The translations under genes and the position numbers were made by a program. A DNA stretch of 64,000 nt from contig CAMLMH010000003.1 of the NCBI GenBank assembly GCA_946481315.1, forward strand, positions 62,001 to 126,000, written 5' to 3'. Of this stretch, positions 31,135-38,865 are shown piece by piece. This DNA comes from an uncultured Bacteriovorax sp. GTDB lineage: Bacteria > Bdellovibrionota > Bacteriovoracia > Bacteriovoracales > Bacteriovoracaceae. The notes under the pieces were generated by a model, which ran no database searches, was not told where the DNA came from, and was given only the letters and a program-made list of their open reading frames with translations. How positions within the stretch are numbered: the stretch's first letter is position 1; each line of letters starts with the position of its first letter.

Positions 31135-32238
31135 ATGTATAACTGGCTTTTTAGTTTGCTTTTGTCGCTGACAATGTCGCACGTCGTTTTGGCGGGTGAA
31201 CAAGGTATTGCGATACTGGAAAACAGCAATTTTACGAATCGCGAACTGGAAGAAATTTTTGCGCTCTATCCGGAGCTTATTTATTTGCCCATCGCCGCCC
31301 ATTCTTCCAGCTCCAGCGACAGTGACTCTTCTGACTTGACGCTCAAACTGTATACTGAAGCAACGAATGAAGTTTACACCATTGAAAAAAAATCTGAACA
31401 AGTGCATGTATCCAAAAATTACGTTCCTTTTCAGGTGATGACAAAAAATCTTCAGGGAGAAATTGCCGGTTCATTGTACGAAACTCTGAAAGCTGATTCT
31501 GGCAGTGAAAGAATCTCCCGACAAATTGCTGAGGCATTTTCAGAAGAGTTTAATTCAACGAAAGGACTGCGGGTTCAGGCCGCTTATTCTGTCGATATAT
31601 TAGCCTACTACGATGATGATCAGTTCATCAAATACGGTGATGTTTTGAAAGTCAGGCTGGTTGTAGGAAAAGCTATTTCAGAAAAAGTTCTGATTCAGGA
31701 TTTGCAAACTCTTAGTTGGTCACTGAAAACACGTGAGCTGGAAAAGGAAGAAAAACCTTTTTATTCTCCGGTAAAAATCAGCCGTGTTTCGAGCTTATTC
31801 AATCTTGCCCGTAGGCATCCGGTGAAACGGACAATTCAGCCACACAATGGAATTGATTATGTTGCCAAAAGCGGAACTCCCGTTTATCCCGCTCTCGATG
31901 GTGTGATTACCGTCATCGGCCGCACACGTGCCAAAGGAAAATTTATTATCATCGAACATGATAATGGTTACCAGACGACATATGATCATTTGCGCATGTT
32001 CAAAAAGGGGCTGCGTGTGGGGGACAGGGTCAACCTGGATGATCAGATAGGGGAAGTTGGCCGCACAGGATATGCAACCGGCCCCCATCTGCATTTTGGA
32101 GTCATGAAAGACGGCTTCTATGTTGATCCACTTTTTCTGGTTAAAGAATATACCTATGACCAGCGCGATTTGTTCGAAGCCTTCGATATTTCATTCGAGG
32201 AAAATCTCGCAAATGAAACTGAAACAGAGATCGAATAA
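31135..32238 (+). CDS. Secreted M23 family metallopeptidase
   Basis: A 367-residue protein with a signal peptide (MYNWLFSLLLSLTMSHVVLAG). The C-terminal third is a LytM/M23 domain: HNGIDYVAKSGTPVYPALDG with zinc-binding H-x3-D, then HLRMF and ATGPHLHFGVMKDG with H-x-H. The upstream region has an opacity-associated or LysM-free N-terminal extension typical of peptidoglycan DD-endopeptidases. It should cut peptide crosslinks in the cell wall, either its own or prey. I choose the ATG at 31135 for the signal peptide; a TTG at 31117 is in frame. It is preceded by a hairpin. Confidence 0.88.
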   Translation: MYNWLFSLLLSLTMSHVVLAGEQGIAILENSNFTNRELEEIFALYPELIYLPIAAHSSSSSDSDSSDLTLKLYTEATNEVYTIEKKSEQVHVSKNYVPFQVMTKNLQGEIAGSLYETLKADSGSERISRQIAEAFSEEFNSTKGLRVQAAYSVDILAYYDDDQFIKYGDVLKVRLVVGKAISEKVLIQDLQTLSWSLKTRELEKEEKPFYSPVKISRVSSLFNLARRHPVKRTIQPHNGIDYVAKSGTPVYPALDGVITVIGRTRAKGKFIIIEHDNGYQTTYDHLRMFKKGLRVGDRVNLDDQIGEVGRTGYATGPHLHFGVMKDGFYVDPLFLVKEYTYDQRDLFEAFDISFEENLANETETEIE

Positions 32239-32700
32239 TTACTGCTTCAGAGTTTTGATTCTTTTTTCCATCTCTTCTGCTGAAACGTCCTCTATATGTG
32301 TTCCGATAGACCAGACATGTCCGTAAGGGTCCTTCAGTGTACCCATTCTGTCCCCGTAAAATTCATTTTTCACTTCCCGGACAACTGTGGCCCCCGCGTC
32401 CAGAGCGCGCTTAAAGACCTCATCCACGTTTTCGACATAGAGAAGAATACTGACGGAAGTCCCGCCCAGCTTGTCGGGCCCTTTATGATTCCATTCCAGG
32501 TTTTCATCACTCATCATTAAAACTGAGTCACCAATTTTAATTTCCGCATGCATGATGCTGTTATTTGGGCCATCTATCCTTGTTGTTTCTTTTGCCCCAA
32601 ACGCTTTTTTATAAAACTCAATGGCCTCAGCACAGTTGCGAATTGTCATGTACGGTGTGACTGTGTGATATCCTGAGGGGATAGGCTGAACCAGTGGCAT
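32239..32700 (-). CDS. VOC family protein (PhnB/glyoxalase-like)
   Basis: A 153-residue cytoplasmic protein with a single vicinal-oxygen-chelate domain of the PhnB type: TVTPYMTIRNCAEAIEFYKKAFGA at the start, DGPNNSIMHAEIKIGDSVLMMSDE in the middle, and FYGDRMGTLKDPYGHVWSIGTHIEDVS at the end. Members bind a metal and act in diverse reactions. GTGAG lies 6 bases before the ATG. It is followed on the same strand as the DUF1579-like gene with a 28-base gap, so the two may be co-transcribed. Confidence 0.9.
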   Translation of the reverse strand: MPLVQPIPSGYHTVTPYMTIRNCAEAIEFYKKAFGAKETTRIDGPNNSIMHAEIKIGDSVLMMSDENLEWNHKGPDKLGGTSVSILLYVENVDEVFKRALDAGATVVREVKNEFYGDRMGTLKDPYGHVWSIGTHIEDVSAEEMEKRIKTLKQ

Positions 32701-32728
32701 TTGTACCTCACTTTTAAATTGTTAATAT

Positions 32729-33187
32729 TTATTGAATGCGGGAGAACTTCATTGCACAAAGTTCTGACCAGTGCTTTTCATCAGATGAGAATTGCCAGTC
32801 GACTTCAAAGTCATTTTCTTTGAATTCAAACTGCGCTTTTTGGAGTCTTCCATTATAAAGCATGAACTTATCATCCAGAGTAATTTCGTAATTCACAAAA
32901 TGTCCGGCATTATCAAACATAGAGGAGAAATAATTTCCTAACAAAGAGTTGTAGCCAATAATTTCTTTACCGGAAAAATCCATTCCACCCATATCCCAGT
33001 GCCAGGAATGCATAATAAAAAAATGGCCATTTAACCACTCATAAATATCTTTTCCTGTAACAACCTTTCCCTGGCTTTCACCATCACCATGCCATTCACC
33101 AATAATGAATTGCAGTTTTTGCATAGCTCTGGTCGTTACTTCAATTTGTTCTTTAGTTTGATTTTGTATTTCTGGCGTAAGAATCAT
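32729..33187 (-). CDS. DUF1579-like protein
   Basis: A 152-residue cytoplasmic protein. It has a beta-rich, lipocalin-like look with LQFIIGEWHGDGESQGKVVTGKD, then HFFIMHSWHWDMGG and SGKEIIGYNSLLGNYFSSMFDNAGH, which resembles DUF1579 and related calycin-like proteins. The start at 33187 is preferred because GGAG lies 8 bases upstream; an in-frame ATG at 33217 is an alternative. It lies upstream of the VOC gene on the same strand. The function is unknown. Confidence 0.7.
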   Translation of the reverse strand: MILTPEIQNQTKEQIEVTTRAMQKLQFIIGEWHGDGESQGKVVTGKDIYEWLNGHFFIMHSWHWDMGGMDFSGKEIIGYNSLLGNYFSSMFDNAGHFVNYEITLDDKFMLYNGRLQKAQFEFKENDFEVDWQFSSDEKHWSELCAMKFSRIQ

Positions 33188-33217
33188 TGCAGATCTCCAC
33201 GAGTATTTGGCCAACAA

Positions 33218-33411
33218 TAAAATGTTAAGCTCACGTTCCCGTGAGTTAAATCTGCATTATGTTTATTTCTGTGCGTTCTGATCCAGCATGGCCTCGAGAT
33301 TTGAGTAGTTGATCATATTGTTTTTATAAATACAGGTATATCTATTATGTATTTTTTATATATATAGATGCGTCTTATAATAAAGTCTGCCGACAACCAG
33401 GAGGTCACCGT
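33218..33411. promoter_or_regulatory. AT-rich divergent intergenic region
   Basis: About 190 bases between the DUF1579-like and RodZ-like genes, including a very AT-rich tract at about 33318-33385. It is the likely promoter region for the rodZ-like/ots operon. No clear terminator or known operator is seen. Confidence 0.35.
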
Positions 33412-34236
33412 ATGCAGCAGGAGAATGAAAACTTCTCAATAGGGCGCTACCTGAAATACAATCGGGAACAAAAAAACTTAAGCATTACTAAACTGTCTCA
33501 AATGACCAGAATTACGCCAGAGGTTCTGGAAAATTTAGAACGTGAAAATTTCTCCAAATTACCTGCCCGGACATATCTAATAGGTTTTATAAAAACAATT
33601 TGTACCGTCACCCATGCAGACCTGGACTACGCACTACGCTTGCTTAATAACGCTGATACTCGAATTGCACAATCCAAAACAGCCACCCAAATAACGAAAA
33701 GAATCAGCACCTGGCGAATGAAGGAAGAAAAAAAAGTTTATTACACAGCTTTTTTATTCTTTGCGCTTCTGGCCGGTCTTTATGCGATTGATAGATATCA
33801 GGGCACAGATAAAGCACAGGTTTCTATCGTCTCGTCACCGCCATTAAAATCAAATGGACCGACTATAAAAAAAATGACGTTAGATGAATCCATTGAAAAA
33901 AACGATGAAATTCTCATTAGCGCAATCAAGGGAGATTCATGGATAGCCTTTAAAGTAGATCAAAAGCCAGTCGTACGCTTTATTCTTAAGAAAGGTAATC
34001 AATTGAAACTCGATGGAAGTAAAATTCGCTTAACGATCGGTAACGCCACAGCTGTCGATGTAAAAAAAAATGGATTTCATGTTGAGCTTTCCGGATTTCT
34101 TAAAGGCTCAACGGCCTATTTGATTTACCCGGAAAAGCTTCGTGAAATCTATAAACCTCCTTTTTTTGTTTTCGATGAAAAAGAAGGAACTGCTTTTACA
34201 CAAAAGCAGTTTCAGGAACTGAACAAAGATATTTGA
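33412..34236 (+). CDS. RodZ-like helix-turn-helix membrane protein
   Basis: A 274-residue protein with the RodZ plan: a cytoplasmic HTH_25-like domain (about 10-70, IGRYLKYNREQKNLSITKLSQMT...VLENLERENFSKLPARTYLIGFI), one transmembrane helix (about 110-125), and a periplasmic DUF4115-like beta domain with DSWIAFKVDQ and RLTIGNATAVDVKKNGFHVELSG. RodZ links the cell-shape actin MreB to the wall. AGGAGG precedes the ATG. It sits 36 bases upstream of otsA; whether it is the RodZ of the cell-shape complex or a regulator of trehalose synthesis is unclear. Confidence 0.82.
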   Translation: MQQENENFSIGRYLKYNREQKNLSITKLSQMTRITPEVLENLERENFSKLPARTYLIGFIKTICTVTHADLDYALRLLNNADTRIAQSKTATQITKRISTWRMKEEKKVYYTAFLFFALLAGLYAIDRYQGTDKAQVSIVSSPPLKSNGPTIKKMTLDESIEKNDEILISAIKGDSWIAFKVDQKPVVRFILKKGNQLKLDGSKIRLTIGNATAVDVKKNGFHVELSGFLKGSTAYLIYPEKLREIYKPPFFVFDEKEGTAFTQKQFQELNKDI

Positions 34237-34272
34237 TCTTCATTGAGACATTCATAACAATTCCGGAGATGC

Positions 34273-36489
34273 ATGCGTTTATCTTTAAGATTTATTTTAC
34301 CTCTAATAATTATTCTAGGCTTGATGGCTTATTCGCTCGTTCCGCTTGTAGATAAATTAACCTTGCAATGGTTTAAGCGGGATCTTGATCTACGGGGGGA
34401 GTTAATAGCTCGTTCATTAGCAGAGCCTCTGCAATCGCGACTGGAGATAAAAAATAAAAAAGAAATCATTAATCTTCTGGAGGGCTTTACCAAAGATGAG
34501 CGGCTACTGGCCATAGGCTATTGTAACAGCGAAAATAGGCTGGAATACAGGACGACTTCTTTCCCTCCGGAAATCGATTGTTCAACATCAATTCAAAACA
34601 ATCCATTGATTGAATTGCGTACCGGCTTTGTTCATTTTCATTCAAAACTCCTCGATTCACCAGCAGCATCTGCTTCCTTATATATGGGGAGAATAATAAT
34701 TTTGCACGATATGAGCTTTGTTCAGCGAAGAAGTGAATCTACTCGTAAATATATTCTGATCTTCTTTATAATTCTTACTATTGTCATCTCCTTTATTACT
34801 GTTGTTATAGCGCAAATGAGTTTACGGGGCTGGATAAATGCAATCCGGGCCTTAATGAAAGGCGATAATATTTTTGCCCAGAAGAATACGTTTAAAGATC
34901 CGGAAATCCGGCCGATAGCTAAAGATTTACGAATTCTTGTCCGTGATCTGGAACGGGAAAGAAAAGTTCGTGATCAACTCAATCTTTCATGGAACCCGGC
35001 TTCACTGAGGGAATTATTGCAAAAGGAACTGGCCGGTGATGAAGTTCTTATCCTGTCAAACCGAGAGCCTTACATTCATAACATCAAAGATGATAATATT
35101 GTTGTTCAAGTGCCTGCCAGTGGTCTGGTAACAGCTCTAGAGCCAGTCATGAGAGCTTGTTCCGGTACATGGATAGCACATGGTAGTGGCACTGCAGATA
35201 AGCTAACTGTAGATAAAAAAGATCATGTTCTTGTTCCACCGGATAATCCCAGCTATAAAATCAGAAGAGTCTGGCTTTCAAAAGAAGAAGAAGAAGGTTA
35301 CTATTATGGATTTTCAAACGAAGCCATGTGGCCTCTTTGTCATATAGCTCACACACGTCCCATCTTCCGCACAAAAGATTGGACAACTTATCGAAACGTA
35401 AATCAAAAATTTGCAAATGCAGTTGTTGAAGAAGCTAAAACCGAAAACCCCGTTATTCTGATTCAGGATTATCATTTTGCCCTGGCCCCTAAAATGATCA
35501 GGGAGAAATTACCTAAAGCGACTATTATCACATTCTGGCATATTCCCTGGCCGAATGCAGAGTCATTTGGCATTTGTCCCTGGAGAGAAGAAATTCTGGA
35601 AGGGATGTTGGGAAGCAGTATCCTGGGGTTTCATACACGTGCTCATTGTAATAATTTTCTCGAATCGGTTGAACGCCATCTCGAATGCAGAGTGGACAGA
35701 GATATGTCGACTATTTCTTTCCAGAAAATGATCTCTGCCGTAAATGCTTATCCCATTTCGATTGAATGGCCTCCAAGGCTGATCGATCAGATGTTAAGCA
35801 TAAGCGAATGTCGGAAAAGAATTCGCGTGCAAAATGAAATTTTGCAAAATGTTCGTGTCGGCATAGGTGTTGATCGGCTCGATTATACTAAAGGTATCCT
35901 GGAACGGTTTATGACCGTAGAGCGCTTGCTTGAATTATATCCGGAAAATATTGGAACATTTACCTTCGTTCAGATTGCGGCACCAACCAGGACGACGATT
36001 TCTCAGTATCAGCACTTCCACAGTGATGTCTGTGAACTGGCAACAAAGATCAATAAACGATTTGGTAATGAAAATTATAAACCTATAATTCTGCTGGCTG
36101 AACATCATGACCCCAAAGAAGTTTTCGAATATTTTCGTGGTGCCGATCTATGTTTTGTGAGCAGCCTGCATGACGGTATGAATCTCGTTGCTAAAGAATT
36201 CATTGCTGCCAGAAATGATGAAGCAGGAGTTCTCATTTTAAGTCAGTTTACCGGAGCTGCAAAAGAGCTGCATGAAGCACTTATTGTGAACCCCTACAAT
36301 ATTGATCAATGTGCAAATGCACTGGAAATAGCTCTTAATATGCCTGAATCTGAACAAAAAGAACGCATGCGCAATATGCGTGCTCAGGTTCAGGAATATA
36401 ATGTTTTTCGCTGGGCGGGCAATATGCTGATCGATGCGGCCCGAATGCGCCAGAGAAACCGGGTCGAAAACCTCCTCAAGAGAGACTAA
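34273..36489 (+). CDS. otsA: Membrane-tethered alpha,alpha-trehalose-phosphate synthase
   Basis: A 738-residue protein. Residues 1-230 hold two transmembrane helices (about 7-25 and 160-180) around a short extracytoplasmic domain and a HAMP-like linker. From about 250 to the end is glycosyltransferase family 20: VLILSNREPYIHN, GTWIAHGSG, DYHFALAPKMIREKLP, FWHIPWPNAESFG, VGIGVDRLDYTKGILERF, AEHHDPKEVFEYFRGADLCFVSSLHDGMNLVAKEFIAAR. It joins UDP-glucose (or another NDP-glucose) and glucose-6-phosphate into trehalose-6-phosphate. The N-terminal part looks like a sensor and may tie activity to osmotic or envelope signals. It overlaps otsB by one base. Confidence 0.92.
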   Translation: MRLSLRFILPLIIILGLMAYSLVPLVDKLTLQWFKRDLDLRGELIARSLAEPLQSRLEIKNKKEIINLLEGFTKDERLLAIGYCNSENRLEYRTTSFPPEIDCSTSIQNNPLIELRTGFVHFHSKLLDSPAASASLYMGRIIILHDMSFVQRRSESTRKYILIFFIILTIVISFITVVIAQMSLRGWINAIRALMKGDNIFAQKNTFKDPEIRPIAKDLRILVRDLERERKVRDQLNLSWNPASLRELLQKELAGDEVLILSNREPYIHNIKDDNIVVQVPASGLVTALEPVMRACSGTWIAHGSGTADKLTVDKKDHVLVPPDNPSYKIRRVWLSKEEEEGYYYGFSNEAMWPLCHIAHTRPIFRTKDWTTYRNVNQKFANAVVEEAKTENPVILIQDYHFALAPKMIREKLPKATIITFWHIPWPNAESFGICPWREEILEGMLGSSILGFHTRAHCNNFLESVERHLECRVDRDMSTISFQKMISAVNAYPISIEWPPRLIDQMLSISECRKRIRVQNEILQNVRVGIGVDRLDYTKGILERFMTVERLLELYPENIGTFTFVQIAAPTRTTISQYQHFHSDVCELATKINKRFGNENYKPIILLAEHHDPKEVFEYFRGADLCFVSSLHDGMNLVAKEFIAARNDEAGVLILSQFTGAAKELHEALIVNPYNIDQCANALEIALNMPESEQKERMRNMRAQVQEYNVFRWAGNMLIDAARMRQRNRVENLLKRD

Positions 36490-37235
36490 TGATGGATAAA
36501 TTTTTCTCCCAGGATGCGCAATCCAGACTGGCCCAAATTAAAAGAAGCCATACTATCTACTGTTTTGATTTCGATGGAACACTATGTCCGATTGTCGATA
36601 AGATTTCTGAAGTAAAAATAGAAAAGAAAGTAGAGGAGTGCTTGGAGGCCCTTGCACTTCGATCACCAATGGCCGTTATCAGCGGAAGAAGCGTTTTGGA
36701 TTTGCAGAAATATATCCATTTTAAACCACGGTATCTCATCGGAAATCATGGAATGGAAGAAAATCAGCTCCCATTGCAACTGTCTGAAGAAAAAATTTTA
36801 AATTTTAGTAAGTGTAAAATCATAATCGAAGAAACCTTAAAACATGATTGCCAAAAACTAGGAATTGTAATTGAAGATAAAAAATATTCTTTATCCATTC
36901 ATTTCCGGCAAAGTCATAATCCTTTCTTTGCTGAAGAAAGAATAATAGATAGTTTAAAAAATCTGGATGTAGAAATAATTCGTGGAAAAATGGTAATCAA
37001 TGTTCTTCCGAAAAATTCCCGGACAAAAGGTGGTGCCATCCTTGATCTGCTTAAACGCGAGCAGGCGGAATTTGCTTTTTTCATCGGTGATGACGATACC
37101 GATGAAACCATTTTCAAACTCAATTTACCGGAAATCTTCACTGTGCGCGTAGGACAGTCGCACTCATCAAAAGCTGCCTATTATATTGATTCACAACATG
37201 AAATCCTGAACCTACTTCAAAACCTCCTTTCCTAA
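36489..37235 (+). CDS. otsB: Trehalose-6-phosphate phosphatase
   Basis: A 248-residue cytoplasmic HAD-superfamily phosphatase that converts trehalose-6-phosphate to trehalose. Motif I is FDFDGTLCPIVD with the nucleophilic Asp, motif II is VISGRS, and the metal-binding motif IV is FIGDDDTDE. GNHGMEEN and VINVLPKNSRTKGGAI are family hallmarks. The first of two adjacent ATGs overlaps the otsA stop (TAATG), so translation is coupled. The length is typical. A REP-like block follows. Confidence 0.93.
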   Translation: MMDKFFSQDAQSRLAQIKRSHTIYCFDFDGTLCPIVDKISEVKIEKKVEECLEALALRSPMAVISGRSVLDLQKYIHFKPRYLIGNHGMEENQLPLQLSEEKILNFSKCKIIIEETLKHDCQKLGIVIEDKKYSLSIHFRQSHNPFFAEERIIDSLKNLDVEIIRGKMVINVLPKNSRTKGGAILDLLKREQAEFAFFIGDDDTDETIFKLNLPEIFTVRVGQSHSSKAAYYIDSQHEILNLLQNLLS

Positions 37236-37240
37236 TTTCC

Positions 37241-37318
37241 CTTACAGGTTCCAGCACACTTTTAATGGCGCACCGCTGTGCCAAAAGGTAGGTGGCACCT
37301 GTAAGGGTACCTGTAAGA
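37241..37318. repeat. REP-like block, composite copy
   Basis: CTTACAGGTTCC (37242-37253) faces GGCACCTGTAAGG (37294-37306), with the GGTTCCAGCACACTTTT core and CCAAAAGGTAGGTGGC inside, followed by another GTACCTGTAAG. It lies after otsB. The CAAAAGGTAGGTGG...ACCTGTAAG string recurs at about 62628. Confidence 0.7.
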
Positions 37319-37380
37319 TTGTGCTTATTTCGATTGGAATACGCGTGTCTGTTATGTCAGTATAATGCTAGTAGGTAATT

Positions 37381-38049
37381 ATGAAAGCATATATTGCAGC
37401 CTTTGCAGTTCAACTCCGTCATCATCGTGAAGCATCAGGGCTGAGTCAGCATGATGTGGCCGAGCGATTAAAAATCGGTCACAGAACTTATCAGCGAATC
37501 GAAACAGGTGAGTCGAGTCCATCGCTTGATTTAATTTTTCAATTAGCAAAAGTCTTAAACTTTAATCTTGATGAAATCTTTGCTCCGGATAAGAAAATTT
37601 TAGAATTTGATAATCTTAAAATTTTCACTAAAGACAATGAAAAAGAATTTATCAACGACCCGGCTATTCAAAATTCACGCATTCTAGAACTAACGAAGCT
37701 CGATATTTCCAAAGGGGAAGGAGTCATTATCAATCATCCCCTTTTTAAGGATTCAGAGTATTATATGGGGGTGACTAATTTTAGAAATGTAATCATGAAC
37801 CCCGCTCTACAAAAACGACTTGGTTTTAAGCAAAACATAATGGTGACTGCAGCAGCAACACAGCAGGTTCGGGAGCAAGGCGTTCTTTGGGCCTATCTTA
37901 TAAAAACACAGACAAAATATGTGATAGAAAACCGAATAAATCCATTTCCTATAGGATTGACAAATGTTGTTTTAAAGCGATGTTTTATCTATCAAAATGA
38001 TCAGTATTTAATCGTAAGCCTTGCGGAAATATTAGAAAATCCCTCTTAA
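37381..38049 (+). CDS. XRE-family transcriptional regulator
   Basis: A 222-residue cytoplasmic protein. Residues about 8-65 are an HTH_3 domain (LRHHREASGLSQHDVAERLKIGHRTYQRIETGESSPSLDLIFQLAKVL). The rest is unannotated, with a region around INPALQKRLGFKQNIMVTAAATQ that may be a PAS-like sensor. AGGT lies 7 bases before the ATG. It stands upstream of a STAS protein; no operon is certain. Confidence 0.86.
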   Translation: MKAYIAAFAVQLRHHREASGLSQHDVAERLKIGHRTYQRIETGESSPSLDLIFQLAKVLNFNLDEIFAPDKKILEFDNLKIFTKDNEKEFINDPAIQNSRILELTKLDISKGEGVIINHPLFKDSEYYMGVTNFRNVIMNPALQKRLGFKQNIMVTAAATQQVREQGVLWAYLIKTQTKYVIENRINPFPIGLTNVVLKRCFIYQNDQYLIVSLAEILENPS

Positions 38050-38141
38050 AGTAATTCTCTTTACGTCAAATGCGACGTATGAAAAAAAGCACATTTTAAT
38101 AAAATCATCTTAGAAAGTACTGATTCAGGATGAAACATTAA

Positions 38142-38513
38142 ATGCAAAAAGCAGCTTCTACTTTTAGTTATAAAACAATCATAGAAAAATCATTCTGCAT
38201 CACCCTTTTGGAAGGGGAGCTGACTAATAAATCTCAGACCGATTTTAATTCACTCTTAAAGGAATTAGAATCCCTAAAATGCGCCACCTACATTTTTAAA
38301 TTAAACGGAATCAAAAAAATGGATCGCTCGGCTCATCGAATGCTGATTAAAATGCAGCTCACAATTAGAGAAGACTTAAACAGCTCTGTTCGCTTTTGTG
38401 AACTTCGTCAAACATATAAAACAGAACTTCTGGATTTCGGAATCATCAAAGCCACCGAATATTATAATTCTCTAAAAGAAGCTCTGATTGGTGGGAAAGA
38501 GCATGTTAAATAA
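38142..38513 (+). CDS. STAS-like protein
   Basis: A 123-residue protein without a signal peptide. The pattern ITLLEGELTNKSQTDFNSLLKELESLKCATYIFKLNGIKKMDRSAHRMLIKMQL is close to a STAS (anti-sigma-antagonist) domain, with MDRSAHRM at the place where a phosphorylatable D-S-S-G usually lies. Ser is still present but shifted by one. No partner kinase lies nearby. It overlaps a small secreted gene by 11 bases. Remote homology only. Confidence 0.6.
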   Translation: MQKAASTFSYKTIIEKSFCITLLEGELTNKSQTDFNSLLKELESLKCATYIFKLNGIKKMDRSAHRMLIKMQLTIREDLNSSVRFCELRQTYKTELLDFGIIKATEYYNSLKEALIGGKEHVK

Positions 38514-38781
38514 GCATTGGAAATTGAATCTAGCATTATTAACTTATCTTCCTTTTGCACTTACATATGAGATGAGCACCACCAATGAACAGACACTCTT
38601 CAAAGTGGTAAGAGGTAAAAATGAAAAAGTTTTTATTACTAACCAGCACAATCAAAAGGTGAATTATGAACACACAATTATTGAAAAGGAAAATTCGAAT
38701 GAACACACTTTCAATGTTCCCGTTAAGGAAGAGGCCCAAACAGAAGATCAATACATAAAACTCAATATTATTCAAAATTAA
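38503..38781 (+). CDS. Small secreted hypothetical protein
   Basis: About 92 residues from the ATG at 38503 (GGGA lies 6 bases upstream, inside the STAS gene). The N-terminus is a possible signal peptide (MLNKHWKLNLALLTYLPFALTYE), and the rest is polar. I recognise no family. Coupling to the STAS gene by overlap suggests one transcript. A TTG start at 38488 is an alternative. Confidence 0.5.
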   Translation: MLNKHWKLNLALLTYLPFALTYEMSTTNEQTLFKVVRGKNEKVFITNQHNQKVNYEHTIIEKENSNEHTFNVPVKEEAQTEDQYIKLNIIQN

Positions 38782-38795
38782 CTTAGCGCGCCACT

Positions 38796-38838
38796 GTAAG
38801 TGTCCTGGAACCTTTTGCAGTCTTTTGAGCTGGCACCT
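38796..38838. repeat. REP-like half elements
   Basis: TAAGTGTCCTGGAACCTTTTG and GAGCTGGCACCTTT are partial cores of the dispersed family, between a small gene and metG. Confidence 0.5.
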
Positions 38839-38865
38839 TTAAAAACATTTGATTAGAATGTTTTT

